From Stentor coeruleus (lineage: Eukaryota > Ciliophora > Heterotrichea > Heterotrichida > Stentoridae): a stretch of 28,073 nt of DNA. Shown here in pieces: positions 9,671 through 19,121 of the stretch. Position 1 is the stretch's first letter. Every line of letters begins with the position of its first letter. Both the position numbers and the translations under genes were made by a program. The DNA lies in contig MPUH01000964.1 of NCBI GenBank assembly GCA_001970955.1, positions 1 through 28,073 on the forward strand, given 5' to 3'. Under the pieces are notes generated by a model. That model was not told where the DNA came from. It did no database searches and saw only the letters and a program-made list of their open reading frames with translations.

Positions 9671-11446
9671 TTACTTACAATGCTCACAAAGCCACTCACC
9701 CTTTGGTATTTTGATGAGCCCCGCACATTTCAAATGGGCAACTCTTGGACAGTTCTCGCACATGATCAATTTTCCTCCATCTTTACACTTGAAGCATTCG
9801 TCGCTATGTTTGGTAAACTCTTCTTTCTTTCTACTAATATAAGCATCTATTACTTGTTGATAAACTTCAACTCCAACCATCAGTTCCTCTTTACTCCTGC
9901 ATGTTTTTATATAACTAGTCCATGCATTACATGCTTCCGTACAATTCTGCCACAATTTCAATATAACTTTCCTATATTTGTTTTTTTTCTGATTCGGCAT
10001 AACTTGAGACCTCAATGGTGTTAAAGCTTTATCAGAAAACTCTATAAGTAAATCACAGACTTCTTTAAGTTCACTAGTAGAGTTCATCCCTGCTTTCCAC
10101 TTTTTCTCATTTGGGTCGGTATCCCACCTTTTTTTTGTTGACTTCAAATATTTACTAAATGACTTTTCTATACCCATAATTTTCTCTTTAACTTCCTCAA
10201 TATCAACTTGTCCTATATGATTTTCGCTTTTTGTATTTTTGTAATCAGAAGTTTCAATTGGATCTAAAAGACTATTAGTGTTTATGAGTTTGTTAATATT
10301 TTCTTTAAGTTTTAGTTCCTTTTTTTGCTGTTGAATTAGTTCAGATGTTAGAATTTTAATTGATTCTTTGGTTTTGTAATTGTACCAGGTACCGATTTCT
10401 GTTGTAGGGTTTTGTGATGGATATAAAACCAAGATTTTGTCAGCTTCGAATTTAAAGAAATAATACTCGTTGTTTTGGACATCATAACCTAAAGGTAGGG
10501 TTCTATAGTAAACATTAAGAAGTTCTTCATGTATTTTCTGCTCTTCAGCTTTGAGTTCTTGTTTTTCTTTTTCAAGCACTTCATTTGTGGCTGCAGAAGA
10601 TAAAAGCTCAGACTCAATTTGTTTAAGTCTGTGTTTTTTCTCATATCGAATTTTCGTCAGGTTGACCTGGTGCTCGATTTTCTCAGAAATGATTTCCCTG
10701 CATTCTTTAGAGTCTAAAAAAGAATTTATCAAAAACTCCACCACAGCAACTTTTTCTTCTAATGTAAACTCGCAAAAGTCTTCCAATATCAAACTCTCAC
10801 TAAAAGATTTTTTAACTTTTTCAATAGGTGTTCCTTTAATATACTCACTATAGCATTTACCTTTAATCAACTCCCCCAGTACATTCACCCAAACCAAGTT
10901 CAAATACTTTCTAATATCCAAAATTTCAAAAAGCGTGCTTCCCATGTAAAAAATCTTATATTTCGGGATAATTTTAAATTCTGAGTCCGGCCTAAAAGCA
11001 TTTTCCGCAAGCTTGAGTACTAAATTCTTACACAATTCCCTACAAAGTTCGGTGATTTCTATTGATGAAAGGCTTTTGTATAGCTGTTCCAACGAGAAAC
11101 TGTCGACTTTTATAAGATCTGAAAAGTGACTGGCAAAGTCACAGATAAAAATCATGCTATGGATCAAATTTTGTGGGTATGAAAATGCTTGAGGAGGGTG
11201 GATTTTCGGTGCTGGGGGTTTTGAAGGTGTTGATACTGGAGGAGTATGATTTACTATGGGCTCTTGTGGGATTTGGTTATAGTATTTCATCAAACACTGG
11301 TAGCAGATTAGATGCATGGATGAATAAAAACTCTGCAGTATTGGCTGCGAGCACATAACGCATTTAGCAGGCTCCGTGTTGAAATAGTTCAAGTAAGGGT
11401 AGAAATTCTGAAAATGATAGAAAATATTGTTATCTTTATCACTCAT
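9671..11446 (-). CDS. DDT-WHIM-PHD finger protein, likely ISWI-type chromatin remodelling subunit
   Basis: The protein has 591 residues with its ATG at 11444-11446. In order: a four-cysteine zinc site (C29, C32, C48, C51); a Pro-rich linker (about 60-90); a helical DDT-like region (about 93-155, IHSMIFICDFASHFSDLI); a WHIM1-like segment (about 227-256, LEEKVAVVEFLINSFLDS); a charged coiled coil (about 256-312); a WHIM2/WSD-like segment (about 313-365, RTLPLGYDVQNNEYYFF); and a C-terminal PHD finger (551-590) with C4HC3 ligands, ending one residue after the last Cys. DDT-WHIM proteins of the ACF1/BAZ type are known ISWI partners, and the WHIM parts act as a protein/DNA ruler. PHD fingers commonly read histone H3 tails. 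A nuclear role as a remodelling accessory subunit is inferred. No bromodomain or WAC domain is visible, so it is shorter than animal BAZ proteins. Confidence 0.85.
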   Translation of the reverse strand: MSDKDNNIFYHFQNFYPYLNYFNTEPAKCVMCSQPILQSFYSSMHLICYQCLMKYYNQIPQEPIVNHTPPVSTPSKPPAPKIHPPQAFSYPQNLIHSMIFICDFASHFSDLIKVDSFSLEQLYKSLSSIEITELCRELCKNLVLKLAENAFRPDSEFKIIPKYKIFYMGSTLFEILDIRKYLNLVWVNVLGELIKGKCYSEYIKGTPIEKVKKSFSESLILEDFCEFTLEEKVAVVEFLINSFLDSKECREIISEKIEHQVNLTKIRYEKKHRLKQIESELLSSAATNEVLEKEKQELKAEEQKIHEELLNVYYRTLPLGYDVQNNEYYFFKFEADKILVLYPSQNPTTEIGTWYNYKTKESIKILTSELIQQQKKELKLKENINKLINTNSLLDPIETSDYKNTKSENHIGQVDIEEVKEKIMGIEKSFSKYLKSTKKRWDTDPNEKKWKAGMNSTSELKEVCDLLIEFSDKALTPLRSQVMPNQKKNKYRKVILKLWQNCTEACNAWTSYIKTCRSKEELMVGVEVYQQVIDAYISRKKEEFTKHSDECFKCKDGGKLIMCENCPRVAHLKCAGLIKIPKGEWLCEHCK

Positions 11447-13269
11447 TCGATAGTATTATATGCATAAAGAATGACCTCATACTACAAACATTTAAACAGT
11501 AAAAAATGAACATATATATACTAATATTAACATCTCAAAAATCAATACCCCAGCTTCGCAATATCAGCCAATAATTCAACAAACAGCTTAGGACTTTCTA
11601 TAACCACATAATAATACAAAATAAAATTCCTATAAGTAAAGAAAATTTTTCTTAAGGTTTTTTGATGATAATTTATGTGAATTACACTTGATATGCTAAG
11701 CATTGCTAATTCCACTTTATCTAATATTGAGTATAAACCATAAATTAGTAAGTTTCTCTTTGGGTAATGATGAATTTTGAAGGTCTTTAAATTGCTGTAA
11801 GGTGGTATTACATTGAAAAAAAACTTTTATTGTTTGATTTACGTTGATATATCGTAATAAATTGTGAAGTATGTGCAGAAAATTCAATGGCTAGCCTCGC
11901 GAGTATGGAAGGATTCTTAATTGTTATGATTTTAAACTTGGAAATAAGCATGGGTTGTAGAAAAAAGCTTATTTCTGTTTAAAGTACATACAATTAGGTG
12001 TTTTAGTTTATGAGTTTTATGGGTTTATATGAGAAATGTAGTATGTGGCTGGGAATAAATCTCAAGTCTTAGGGTTTTTTTGATGATATGTCTTGGATGC
12101 TATGATTTATTAGGATTTTAATAAAGGAATTTATATGATGGTTGATGAGAGTTTTGATTTTGGGAGGATTATAAGAGAGTTCAGTGTGTAGATTATTGAG
12201 TTACTGATGATTACTAGGAAGGGTTAGTGTTGGGTTATTGTTTTTTATAAGAAGATTTTGGAAATATGGTAGGAAGAATTTAGTTTTAGTTTTAAAAGGA
12301 GATTTGGAGGTTTGTTTGATTGGGTTTTTGATGCCAAGATGAAGAGTGTATGGACGTGGGTCATTTTTATTAAAGGAAGTGATAGGATGAGTTTTTGTGA
12401 AGAAATTTAGAATTTTCTTAGAGTGTTGGTTGTGGTATTTTAATATTAGGAGTATGTTGGATTGTTTGAGATTTTGTTTTTTAGATATAAGATGATAATT
12501 TATAATTTTTTATAAACGTTGAGAGTGTGCTTAGGATTGTTATAATAAAAGGTTAAGAATATGTATTGATAATTAAATATTAGGTAACTTTTCTAAGAGG
12601 TAAGTGAAAATATAATTATATTAAGTTTTATAGATATATAAAGAATTGTTGTTTTAAATTTAAAGTGGAAACTGTACAAAATAAACCATTTAATATATAA
12701 AAATCTGATGTGAATAAGTATATCACAAAAGAAATCAGTGTCTGGGATTAATTACATTATTTGTTAATGTAAATATATAATTTCAATAAGGGTTCTATAT
12801 TATAAATTTTTATAAAATCGAAGTATTTATGACTATCCCAGGCCAAGCAGAAATTCACTTTTATTTATTGCAAAATATAAATTCTTTATTTTCCTTCTAA
12901 CTATTTTTCTCTCTTTGCATATTTAAACTTTCAATAATCATATCAATCAACCACACAATTTTATAACATTTTCAAAAAAGTTTTTTATAATTGCCCATTC
13001 TTTAATCTAATTTGCAAAGCTTTAAATTCTAATAATTTTCTTATTCTGACCTTTTATTTTACTTTAACCTCAAACATCAATAAATATCTCCTTNTTCTTT
13101 AATCTAATTTGCAAAGCTTTAAATTCTAATAATTTTCTTATTCTGACCTTTTATTTTATTTTAACCTCAAACATCAATAAGTATCTCCTCACCTAAATAA
13201 TCATACTACATAAATTAAAACATAAAAAATATTTTATCCTCATAATCTATAATTCCTACATACACAATA
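11447..13269. other. Intergenic region, no gene recognised
   Basis: The stretch 11640-12560 is G-rich and almost C-free on the plus strand; line 12241-12300 has 13 G and no C. It is dense in stops on both strands and matches the composition seen upstream of other minus-strand genes. From about 12830 the skew reverses to C-rich, as expected downstream of the next minus-strand gene. A 96-bp duplication around an N lies at 12998-13190. No RNA gene was recognised. Confidence 0.6.
12998..13190. repeat. 96-bp direct duplication around an N (assembly join)
   Basis: Bases 12998-13093 and 13095-13190 match at all but three positions, with the N at 13094 between them. This is best explained as overlapping contig ends placed side by side. 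The three mismatches may be allelic or error-derived. Confidence 0.88.
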
Positions 13270-15069
13270 TTATAAATTTATATTAGAAGTTGATCTAGAA
13301 TGAGATGAAAATCTTGTCACAGAAACTGATCTGCGTTTTAACCCAACTCCTCCTAAATTTTTCATATTCGCATTCTCATTTTTTTCTTCTACATCATTTT
13401 TAGCACCCTCATCCAAATACTCATTAAACTTTTCATTCTCCCTAGCAAGTTTATCAATTTCTTGTCCCATAAAAACTTTTATAAACTCATCAATTATCAT
13501 AAACCCTCCTCCAATTCTTATATATAATTTCCCATTATCTAGTTTTATAAATACTTTTTTTGTTCCAAATATATAAATCCCATCACAATCTTTAATGAAT
13601 TTTATTGGTAATGAAGGTTTTTGTATTGCCATAAAATCATATAAAGCTAAGTCTATTGGGTTTGTTAAACTTTTTCTTGATGTTATTGTTGGATCTTTAG
13701 ATCCTTGGTCATATGGATCAGGGGTTTTTCTATATGGTTCAGGGGTTTTTGGGGCCCAGAAAGATTCTTCGTTTTCTTTTCCGAGCCTTGGCGATTTGCT
13801 TAGCATATTTTCAACTTTTTTAATGTTGCTTACGTACTTTCCTAAAAGCTTGTGAGGGTTTAGTTTAGGAAAACTTGCTTGATTTTGTAGGGTTTCAGGG
13901 GTTTTAGAAAGGTTTAGTTCATATTGAAGTTTTGATATTTCTTGGTCTTTTTCTGAGAGGAGGTCGTTGAGATAATTGATTTTTTGGCAGAGATCTTTAT
14001 TTTCTTGTATTACAATATTTCTTGATTCCGATAACTTAGAAATTCTACTTTTATACTTAACTGACATTTTCGCTAAATCTCCTCTCAAAGATAAAACCAG
14101 ACTTTCTGAAGTTTGCATTTTATCACTTACAGACTTTTCTACAGAAGTCCCTAGAGTTAGTTCAGAAACTCTCATTTCGTCATCTTCAAATCGATTTTTA
14201 TTTTTCATTTCATTAACTAACTCTTCATTTCTTTTCCTTAATTCTTCATTTTCTATCTGTAGCACTTCAATAGTTTTTTTCAATACAGCAACCTGTGGCC
14301 CCTGATCTTTTTCCACACCTTTCTTCATCTGCAAAGGCGAATTTTCATAGCTTTTCCCTCTTTTTATTTCAAAAACTCTTCCCCTTTGTTTATTCTTCAA
14401 ATCTCCACTCTTGTAATTTATATTCTCAACATTTTCACACTTTTTTACTTGATCATAATCCATTATTTTCTCACTTTTAAAATCATTTTCAACACTTTCT
14501 AAATATTTGCATATTTTTTCTTTCTCACTAACCAAGTTGTTTATAGTATCTTCCTGTGACCTGATCATTTTGGCCAAATCCCTTGTCACTTTTTCAAAAC
14601 TTTTTTGCATTTCCCTTCTACTCCTCATCCCTTCTTCTATAATAATTTCTGATTCTTTAACTTTTTTTTCTAGTATTTCAATCTCAGTTTTACATTCATC
14701 AAGTGTTGTGTTGCTTGAAACTTGTTTTATGTTTAATGTTATTTCCATAGAGTCATTTCTACCTTTAGTTTGAAGTTTTCGTTTGTCCCGTCCAGCAGTG
14801 AAATCAGTAAGTTTGAATGTTTGCTGTTTTTTGTTACGAAAAAGGGATAAAGGGACTTCTAGACCAGCTATGACTTGATTTTGATAGGTTATTGAAATTT
14901 CTAGTATGGAAAAGTTGTCGAGTTGTGGAAGGGATATTAGGTTAAAAGGATATGATAGACATTGGGTGTAGTTGTTTACGGTTATTATGCATTTTGCTTT
15001 TGAGATGTCTGTATTTGGGAGTAATTTCAGATCAGCTACTTCGAGTTCTAAACTTAAAGAGGATTCCAT
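13270..15069 (-). CDS. C2-like / coiled-coil / GAS2-related (GAR-like) domain protein
   Basis: The protein has 599 residues with its ATG at 15067-15069. Residues 1 to about 115 are beta-rich and look like a C2-type fold (LELEVADLKLL, FSILEISITYQNQVIAGLEV, MEITLNIKQVS), similar in outline to NT-C2 modules. Residues about 120-400 are charged heptad-like coiled coil broken by a Lys-rich linker. A Pro-rich segment follows near residues 440-460 (KTPEPYRKTPDPY). Residues about 478-535 resemble the GAS2-related domain: YIFG, then LYIRIGGGFMIIDEFI, against the family's VRVGGGW-xx-LDEFL signature. GAR domains bind microtubules, so a cortical or axonemal microtubule role is plausible but inferred. The tail is basic and Ser-rich (KRRSVSVTRFSSHSRSTS). 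The usual GAR Trp is Phe here. Confidence 0.75.
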   Translation of the reverse strand: MESSLSLELEVADLKLLPNTDISKAKCIITVNNYTQCLSYPFNLISLPQLDNFSILEISITYQNQVIAGLEVPLSLFRNKKQQTFKLTDFTAGRDKRKLQTKGRNDSMEITLNIKQVSSNTTLDECKTEIEILEKKVKESEIIIEEGMRSRREMQKSFEKVTRDLAKMIRSQEDTINNLVSEKEKICKYLESVENDFKSEKIMDYDQVKKCENVENINYKSGDLKNKQRGRVFEIKRGKSYENSPLQMKKGVEKDQGPQVAVLKKTIEVLQIENEELRKRNEELVNEMKNKNRFEDDEMRVSELTLGTSVEKSVSDKMQTSESLVLSLRGDLAKMSVKYKSRISKLSESRNIVIQENKDLCQKINYLNDLLSEKDQEISKLQYELNLSKTPETLQNQASFPKLNPHKLLGKYVSNIKKVENMLSKSPRLGKENEESFWAPKTPEPYRKTPDPYDQGSKDPTITSRKSLTNPIDLALYDFMAIQKPSLPIKFIKDCDGIYIFGTKKVFIKLDNGKLYIRIGGGFMIIDEFIKVFMGQEIDKLARENEKFNEYLDEGAKNDVEEKNENANMKNLGGVGLKRRSVSVTRFSSHSRSTSNINL

Positions 15070-16082
15070 TTTATATTTTCTAACTGAATTATGTTATTTA
15101 GGTTGATTAATATGTTTTTGAATTGAGTAGGATTTTATAATTAGGATTTGAATTGATAAGTTGGGTGTTAGTTTGTGATTTTTTTTGGTAAGCATAAGTT
15201 ATTTAATAGAAAAAAAAAAGGAAAAAATTATAAGTAAAAATATTGTAAATTCTAATGTTTAAATTTTGATGATTTTTGGTGTAAAAACTAATACTAAGTA
15301 TCAGTTTTTATAAGAAACTTCTATTTATGTTTATAATAAATGCAATTATCAAACTTATTGTTTAACGCATACTAATATCCTTTGGCTTTTATATAAAACT
15401 TTTAATTCATTTCTATTTTATTATCCATAAAAACCTTTACTACAAGATATATAAAATTCCTTTTGTTCATTAATATATTATATCATACAACACAATTTTT
15501 AACACCTTATTTATTTCTCCATAGTCTAAAAACTACTGAAAAATCCTATCATCGTTATAAAAATTTCTTCCTATAAATCTCTCATTTTAAAAAACTCTTT
15601 TCCTAACATACTACAAAAAAAATCTCATCTTCAAATCTAAAATAAACCTAAAACCCTTTCAAAATTATACCTTAACTCATCATACATTTAATCTTTGAAT
15701 AATATAAATAAAGTATACAATAAAAAAAATCCAAAAACCATTCTAAATTCCTAATGTATGATTATTCTTAGTCTTTTTAAAAATCTATGAATAAACTCTT
15801 TTAAAAATATATTTAAAAGAATACATTAATCTAAGTTTTAAAAATAAACATATCAAAAGTATTCATAATATAAGTATGCTTATGAAATAAAATACATCAG
15901 AATCAGGAATCAAATCATGAATATTCTAAGTTTTTTAGTCAAAAAAGATAGTAAAAAGTATATTAAATACAACCAGAACTTTTAATTTACTATAGTCAAC
16001 CTGGCAGAGTAAAAAGACTTAGCCGAGGTTTCTAAAAAGGAAAACGAAATGAAGATTAGCTTTAAGAATAGAAGTTTAGAGG
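15070..16082. other. Intergenic region between the GAR-like gene and the Rab gene
   Basis: The first roughly 120 bp are G-rich on the plus strand and belong to the upstream region of the GAR-like gene. The stretch 15350-15720 is C-rich and nearly G-free; line 15601-15660 has 16 C and no G. The block 16000-16080, just past the Rab stop, is less AT-rich and is probably the Rab 3' UTR. No ORF or RNA gene was recognised. Confidence 0.55.
15098..15109 (-). promoter_or_regulatory. 12-mer shared by two upstream regions, copy 2
   Basis: This is identical to the 12-mer at 6167-6178 and lies 29 bp upstream of the GAR-like gene's ATG on the minus strand. Confidence 0.3.
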
Positions 16083-16697
16083 TTATTCGTTGCTTTGACA
16101 GCATCCTGAAGCTTTTTTATGGGTATTGCTTGTCAATTTGTTCCCAGTCTGTTTTATGTTTGATTTTTTACTAATAAGTTCACGAGACATCACTTCAAAA
16201 GCTAATGAAACTTGGTTCCCATTTAGTGCACTTGTTTCTATATAGTGCATTTTCTTATTTTCAGCATATTTTTTGCCTAAATCTTCTTCAATCTGCGTTA
16301 AATCAAGTGAATCTTGCTTGTTTCCAATAAGAAGCTTTGATGATTTTTCTGAGAACTTGTTGACTTCATCTAGCCAGTCTTGGACATGATTAAAGCTGTC
16401 TCTAGAAGTCTTATCGAAAACAAGCATGACCCCATCAGCTCCACGGTAATAAGCACTTGTAATTGTCCGAAATCTTTCTTGTCCAGCTGTATCCCATATC
16501 TGTAATTTGATTATCTGACCATCTACTGTTAGAGTTTTGAATCGAAAGTCCACCCCAATTGTACTGATGTAGTTTTCTGAAAAGGTATCGTCGGCAAATC
16601 GTAGAAGTAAACATGATTTACCAACTCCTGAATCACCTACTAGGACTATTTTAAATAAGTAGTCACTGTGTGTATATTACTAGTCTGCTTTTAGCAT
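16083..16697 (-). CDS. Rab1/Ypt1-like small GTPase (one 15-nt intron)
   Basis: Joining 16697-16681 to 16665-16083 gives 199 residues starting MLKADYDYLFK. Visible motifs are the P-loop GDSGVGKS (16-23), switch I YISTIGVDF (38-46), WDTAGQE (63-69) with catalytic Gln68, NKQD (121-124) and a TSAL variant of the usual TSAK (S151-A152-L153). The C-terminus is GCCQSNE, with a di-cysteine (194-195) for geranylgeranylation followed by four residues. Rab1-type GTPases act in ER-to-Golgi and secretory vesicle traffic. The effector and switch regions are close to Rab1/Rab8, but the second half is divergent, so the exact subfamily is uncertain. Without the intron the P-loop exon has no start codon: an in-frame TAA lies inside the intron. 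A contiguous-ORF annotation would therefore truncate the protein. Confidence 0.95.
16666..16680 (-). other. 15-nt spliceosomal intron in the Rab gene
   Basis: On the coding strand it reads GTAATATACACACAG, phase 2, interrupting a Tyr codon (TA|T). It contains an in-frame TAA. Removal joins MLKADY to DYLFKIVLVGDSG, matching the conserved Rab N-terminus. This length is known for Stentor introns. Confidence 0.95.
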
Positions 16698-16787
16698 TGA
16701 TATATATAAGAAAACATGTTTTACATATTAAGATTCAATTTAGGGTTTTAATGCTGAAATTATGGTGGGGGTTATTGGAAATAGTAG

Positions 16788-17021
16788 TTTTTTTAGAAGT
16801 TTTTAGAAGATTTTAGAAGTTTTTAGAAGTTTTTAGAAGTTTTTAGAGGTTTTTAGAAGATTTTAGAAGATTTTAGAAGATTTTAGAAGAGTTCAGAAGA
16901 GTTTAGAAATTTTGGGAGATGAAANAATTTTAGAAGATTTTAGAAGAGTTTAGAAGTTTTTAGAAGATTTTAGAAGATTTTAGAAGAGTTCAGAAGAGTT
17001 TAGAAATTTTGGGAGATGAAA
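16788..17021. repeat. 10-bp minisatellite TTTTAGAAG(A/T)
   Basis: From 16791 to about 16900 the sequence is successive 10-bp units of TTTTAGAAG(A/T) with few variants (AGAGG, GTTCAGAAGA). A further set of about nine units follows the N at 16925. T-tracts recur once per helical turn. The array sits about 100 bp upstream of the Rab start codon. Confidence 0.93.
16861..17021. repeat. 64-bp identical blocks flanking an N (assembly join in minisatellite)
   Basis: Bases 16861-16924 and 16958-17021 are identical, separated by the N at 16925 and about 32 further bases of array. The true number of repeat units is therefore unknown, and the array may be shorter or longer than shown. Confidence 0.8.
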
Positions 17022-17411
17022 AATGGGTTGATAGATGAAGATTAGGATTTTTAATGAAGAGATTATGGAATTAGGATTACGATTGTGGTGATGATTTGAT
17101 AGGTTTTAATGAAAAGATTTGATAAGATTGTATTTATGGTGAAATTATAGCAGTAGAGAAATGTTTTGGATGCTAGATGATAAATTGAAGGTATTTTTTA
17201 TTAGAATATATTTAATTAAGCTTTAGATATGGAATATACCTTTTTAGTATTTATATTATTGAACTTTTTATTCAGATTTGCCAGCATTATTTTGTTAGAA
17301 CAAGCATTTGAAAATCAGTGAGTTCCTTTAATTTACACAAAAAACCTATAAATTGCTATAATCATTAATTTTTTATTATCAAAATAAAGCTCTTAAGCTT
17401 GTCAGCCAACT

Positions 17412-18041
17412 TTATTCCTTATCATTATCCCATCCCTTCAAACTAAACGACGAAATATCCTCCATCTTCATACAAGGTTTTTTAACTTTATCCTTAACCC
17501 GAATCATCTGTTGTTTTTTAACTCTAATCGTAAAAACTTTCTGATTTTTTGGTATCGCATTATAAGAAAACGATTTTTTAATATGTTTTTTTTCACCCAC
17601 CTTATTTTTTTTTTCCAAGTTCTCATATTCTATTTCCCTCGCCACAACTTTTATATCAGAATCATTTTTATTATTAACATTTAAATTTGATGTTGATTTC
17701 ATAGTCCTAACAATATTTCTTCCAATAAGTTCAAAATGAGAATGTTTTGGTTGTGTACATGGATAATTAGAGTTTTGTATAAGTTGAAGAAAAGCTGAAG
17801 GTTTAGTAAAGGAGTCTTCTATACGTGGGGTTTGTGATGTTTGAATTAATTGTTCTATATGAGGAGGACTTGATGGGGTTAAATATCTAGGTTTTGTTTG
17901 TAAATTAGGATGTTTTATTGTGTAGTTGTTTCCGGTTGCAAAAGGTCGGAAGGAATGTTGGCGGCTTGGAGTTTGGATTGATTCATAGCTGTTGTGAATT
18001 GGAGTTTTGGGAGTCTCGTTGATTCCGATTGAAGAGCTCAT
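17412..18041 (-). CDS. Uncharacterised Ser/Thr/Pro-rich, basic protein (209 residues)
   Basis: I do not recognise this family. The ATG is at 18039-18041 and the stop at 17412-17414. The first half is rich in Thr-Pro and Ser-Pro sites (ETPKTP, QTPSRQ, LTPSSPP, QTPRIED), typical of a disordered, proline-directed kinase target. A short patch (LIGRNIVRTMKSTSNLN) precedes a Lys-rich segment and a basic C-terminal region (FTIRVKKQQMIRVKDKVKK) that may form a beta strand or bind nucleic acid or membrane. It has no signal peptide or membrane segment. Coding status rests on the length of the open frame in AT-rich DNA and on the flanking skew pattern (G-rich upstream, C-rich downstream) that marks the other minus-strand genes. 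Confidence 0.7.
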   Translation of the reverse strand: MSSSIGINETPKTPIHNSYESIQTPSRQHSFRPFATGNNYTIKHPNLQTKPRYLTPSSPPHIEQLIQTSQTPRIEDSFTKPSAFLQLIQNSNYPCTQPKHSHFELIGRNIVRTMKSTSNLNVNNKNDSDIKVVAREIEYENLEKKNKVGEKKHIKKSFSYNAIPKNQKVFTIRVKKQQMIRVKDKVKKPCMKMEDISSFSLKGWDNDKE

Positions 18042-19121
18042 ATTGGATTTGATAATTTTTTTTAGTATAAAGTAAATGGTTTTAGAGGATTTGGCATTTG
18101 GTTTATTATTATTTTAAGTGTAAGAAAGAGTTTTAAAGATCTGAGATTTTTTTTTGGGATGGGAATAAGAAGGCTAATTTAGAGGGTATTAATAGTGTAA
18201 AATATTAGTAAGGATTATATGTTTGTTTAAATTAATTAAGTATTTTTTATAAGCGTAAATGTTATAAGCAGTCCTACAATGTTAAAAAAAAATTGAAACT
18301 GTCTTAGACAACAAATCCAATATTTTTATGTAAAACAAAATTTAAAATCCTTATCAATCCTCAATTTACAATAATATATGAAAAAAAAAATCTTTATAAT
18401 CATCCTGGAGAATCATTAAAATATCTATCTTTTATTTCTTATATTTTTCATGAGTCTATTTATACTTTGATTCTCCCATATTCTTATCTCGAAAAAGGTA
18501 ATTACCATGACAATTTTGTATCTTAAGTCTTTATAGCCTAAATAATATCATGTGTATATAAGACTCTAAATTATAACCTTATGATTATTTTTATTTATAT
18601 TCATAAAATATATCATCTCAAATATTTTCTTAATCCAACCTACAACTGAGAAAATAAATATTTCTTCTTATCAAAAAATAGCTTAATGAAGTAAATCAAA
18701 TTATCCTTAAAACTAACTTCAATTTCTCCATAGTCTAAATCCACAACAAAAAAATGATCCATTCATATTCCCTTCCTCAATTGATATTATCGAATCTAAC
18801 AAAGACTTTTTTGTATCAAATAAACATTTTTTACTTACTTAAAAATCAATAGTAATTAATTCACTATATAGTATTTTACTTCTTAAAAACAAGTATTATT
18901 ATTATCAACAAATAATAAAATACTATTAGCTTATCTTGTAATTTATAAACTTTTAATAGTTTTCATAAAAAGGTTAAAAAACAGACATGCAAGTTTCTCA
19001 ACATAAAATCCTCCAATTTATATGAAAAATTCCCTTTATTTATATGTTTAATATATACAATATATGAAAATGCTATTATGGTATAATATTAAAGTTGATT
19101 TTATATATAAACTTGTAAATT
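18042..19121. other. Divergent intergenic region, no gene recognised
   Basis: This lies between the minus-strand gene at 18041 and the plus-strand gene at 19122. The plus strand is G-rich up to about 18190, then C-rich and G-poor toward 19121. The skew thus switches once, as expected for two promoters facing away from each other. No ORF or RNA gene was recognised. Confidence 0.55.

Larger units (their letters stand above)
16698..17411. other. Intergenic region between the Rab gene and the 209-residue gene
   Basis: It is G- and A-rich on the plus strand next to the Rab start and occupied by a 10-bp minisatellite (listed separately). The last roughly 140 bp are C-rich, downstream of the minus-strand gene at 17412. 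No ORF was recognised. Confidence 0.6.

Noticed and set aside
11887-11900. GC-rich palindrome CTCGCGAG in the spacer as a possible tRNA or regulatory RNA core
   Set aside because: No cloverleaf arms, box A/B sequences or longer stem can be built around it. It is a short chance palindrome at best.
16000-16080. Less AT-rich block after the Rab stop as a possible small RNA gene
   Set aside because: No snRNA, snoRNA or tRNA landmarks were found, and its position immediately after the stop fits a 3' UTR.
16083-16553. A Rab lacking its P-loop (truncated GTPase or pseudogene)
   Set aside because: The frame continues upstream through GDSGVGKS, and a 15-nt intron with an in-frame stop explains the apparent truncation.
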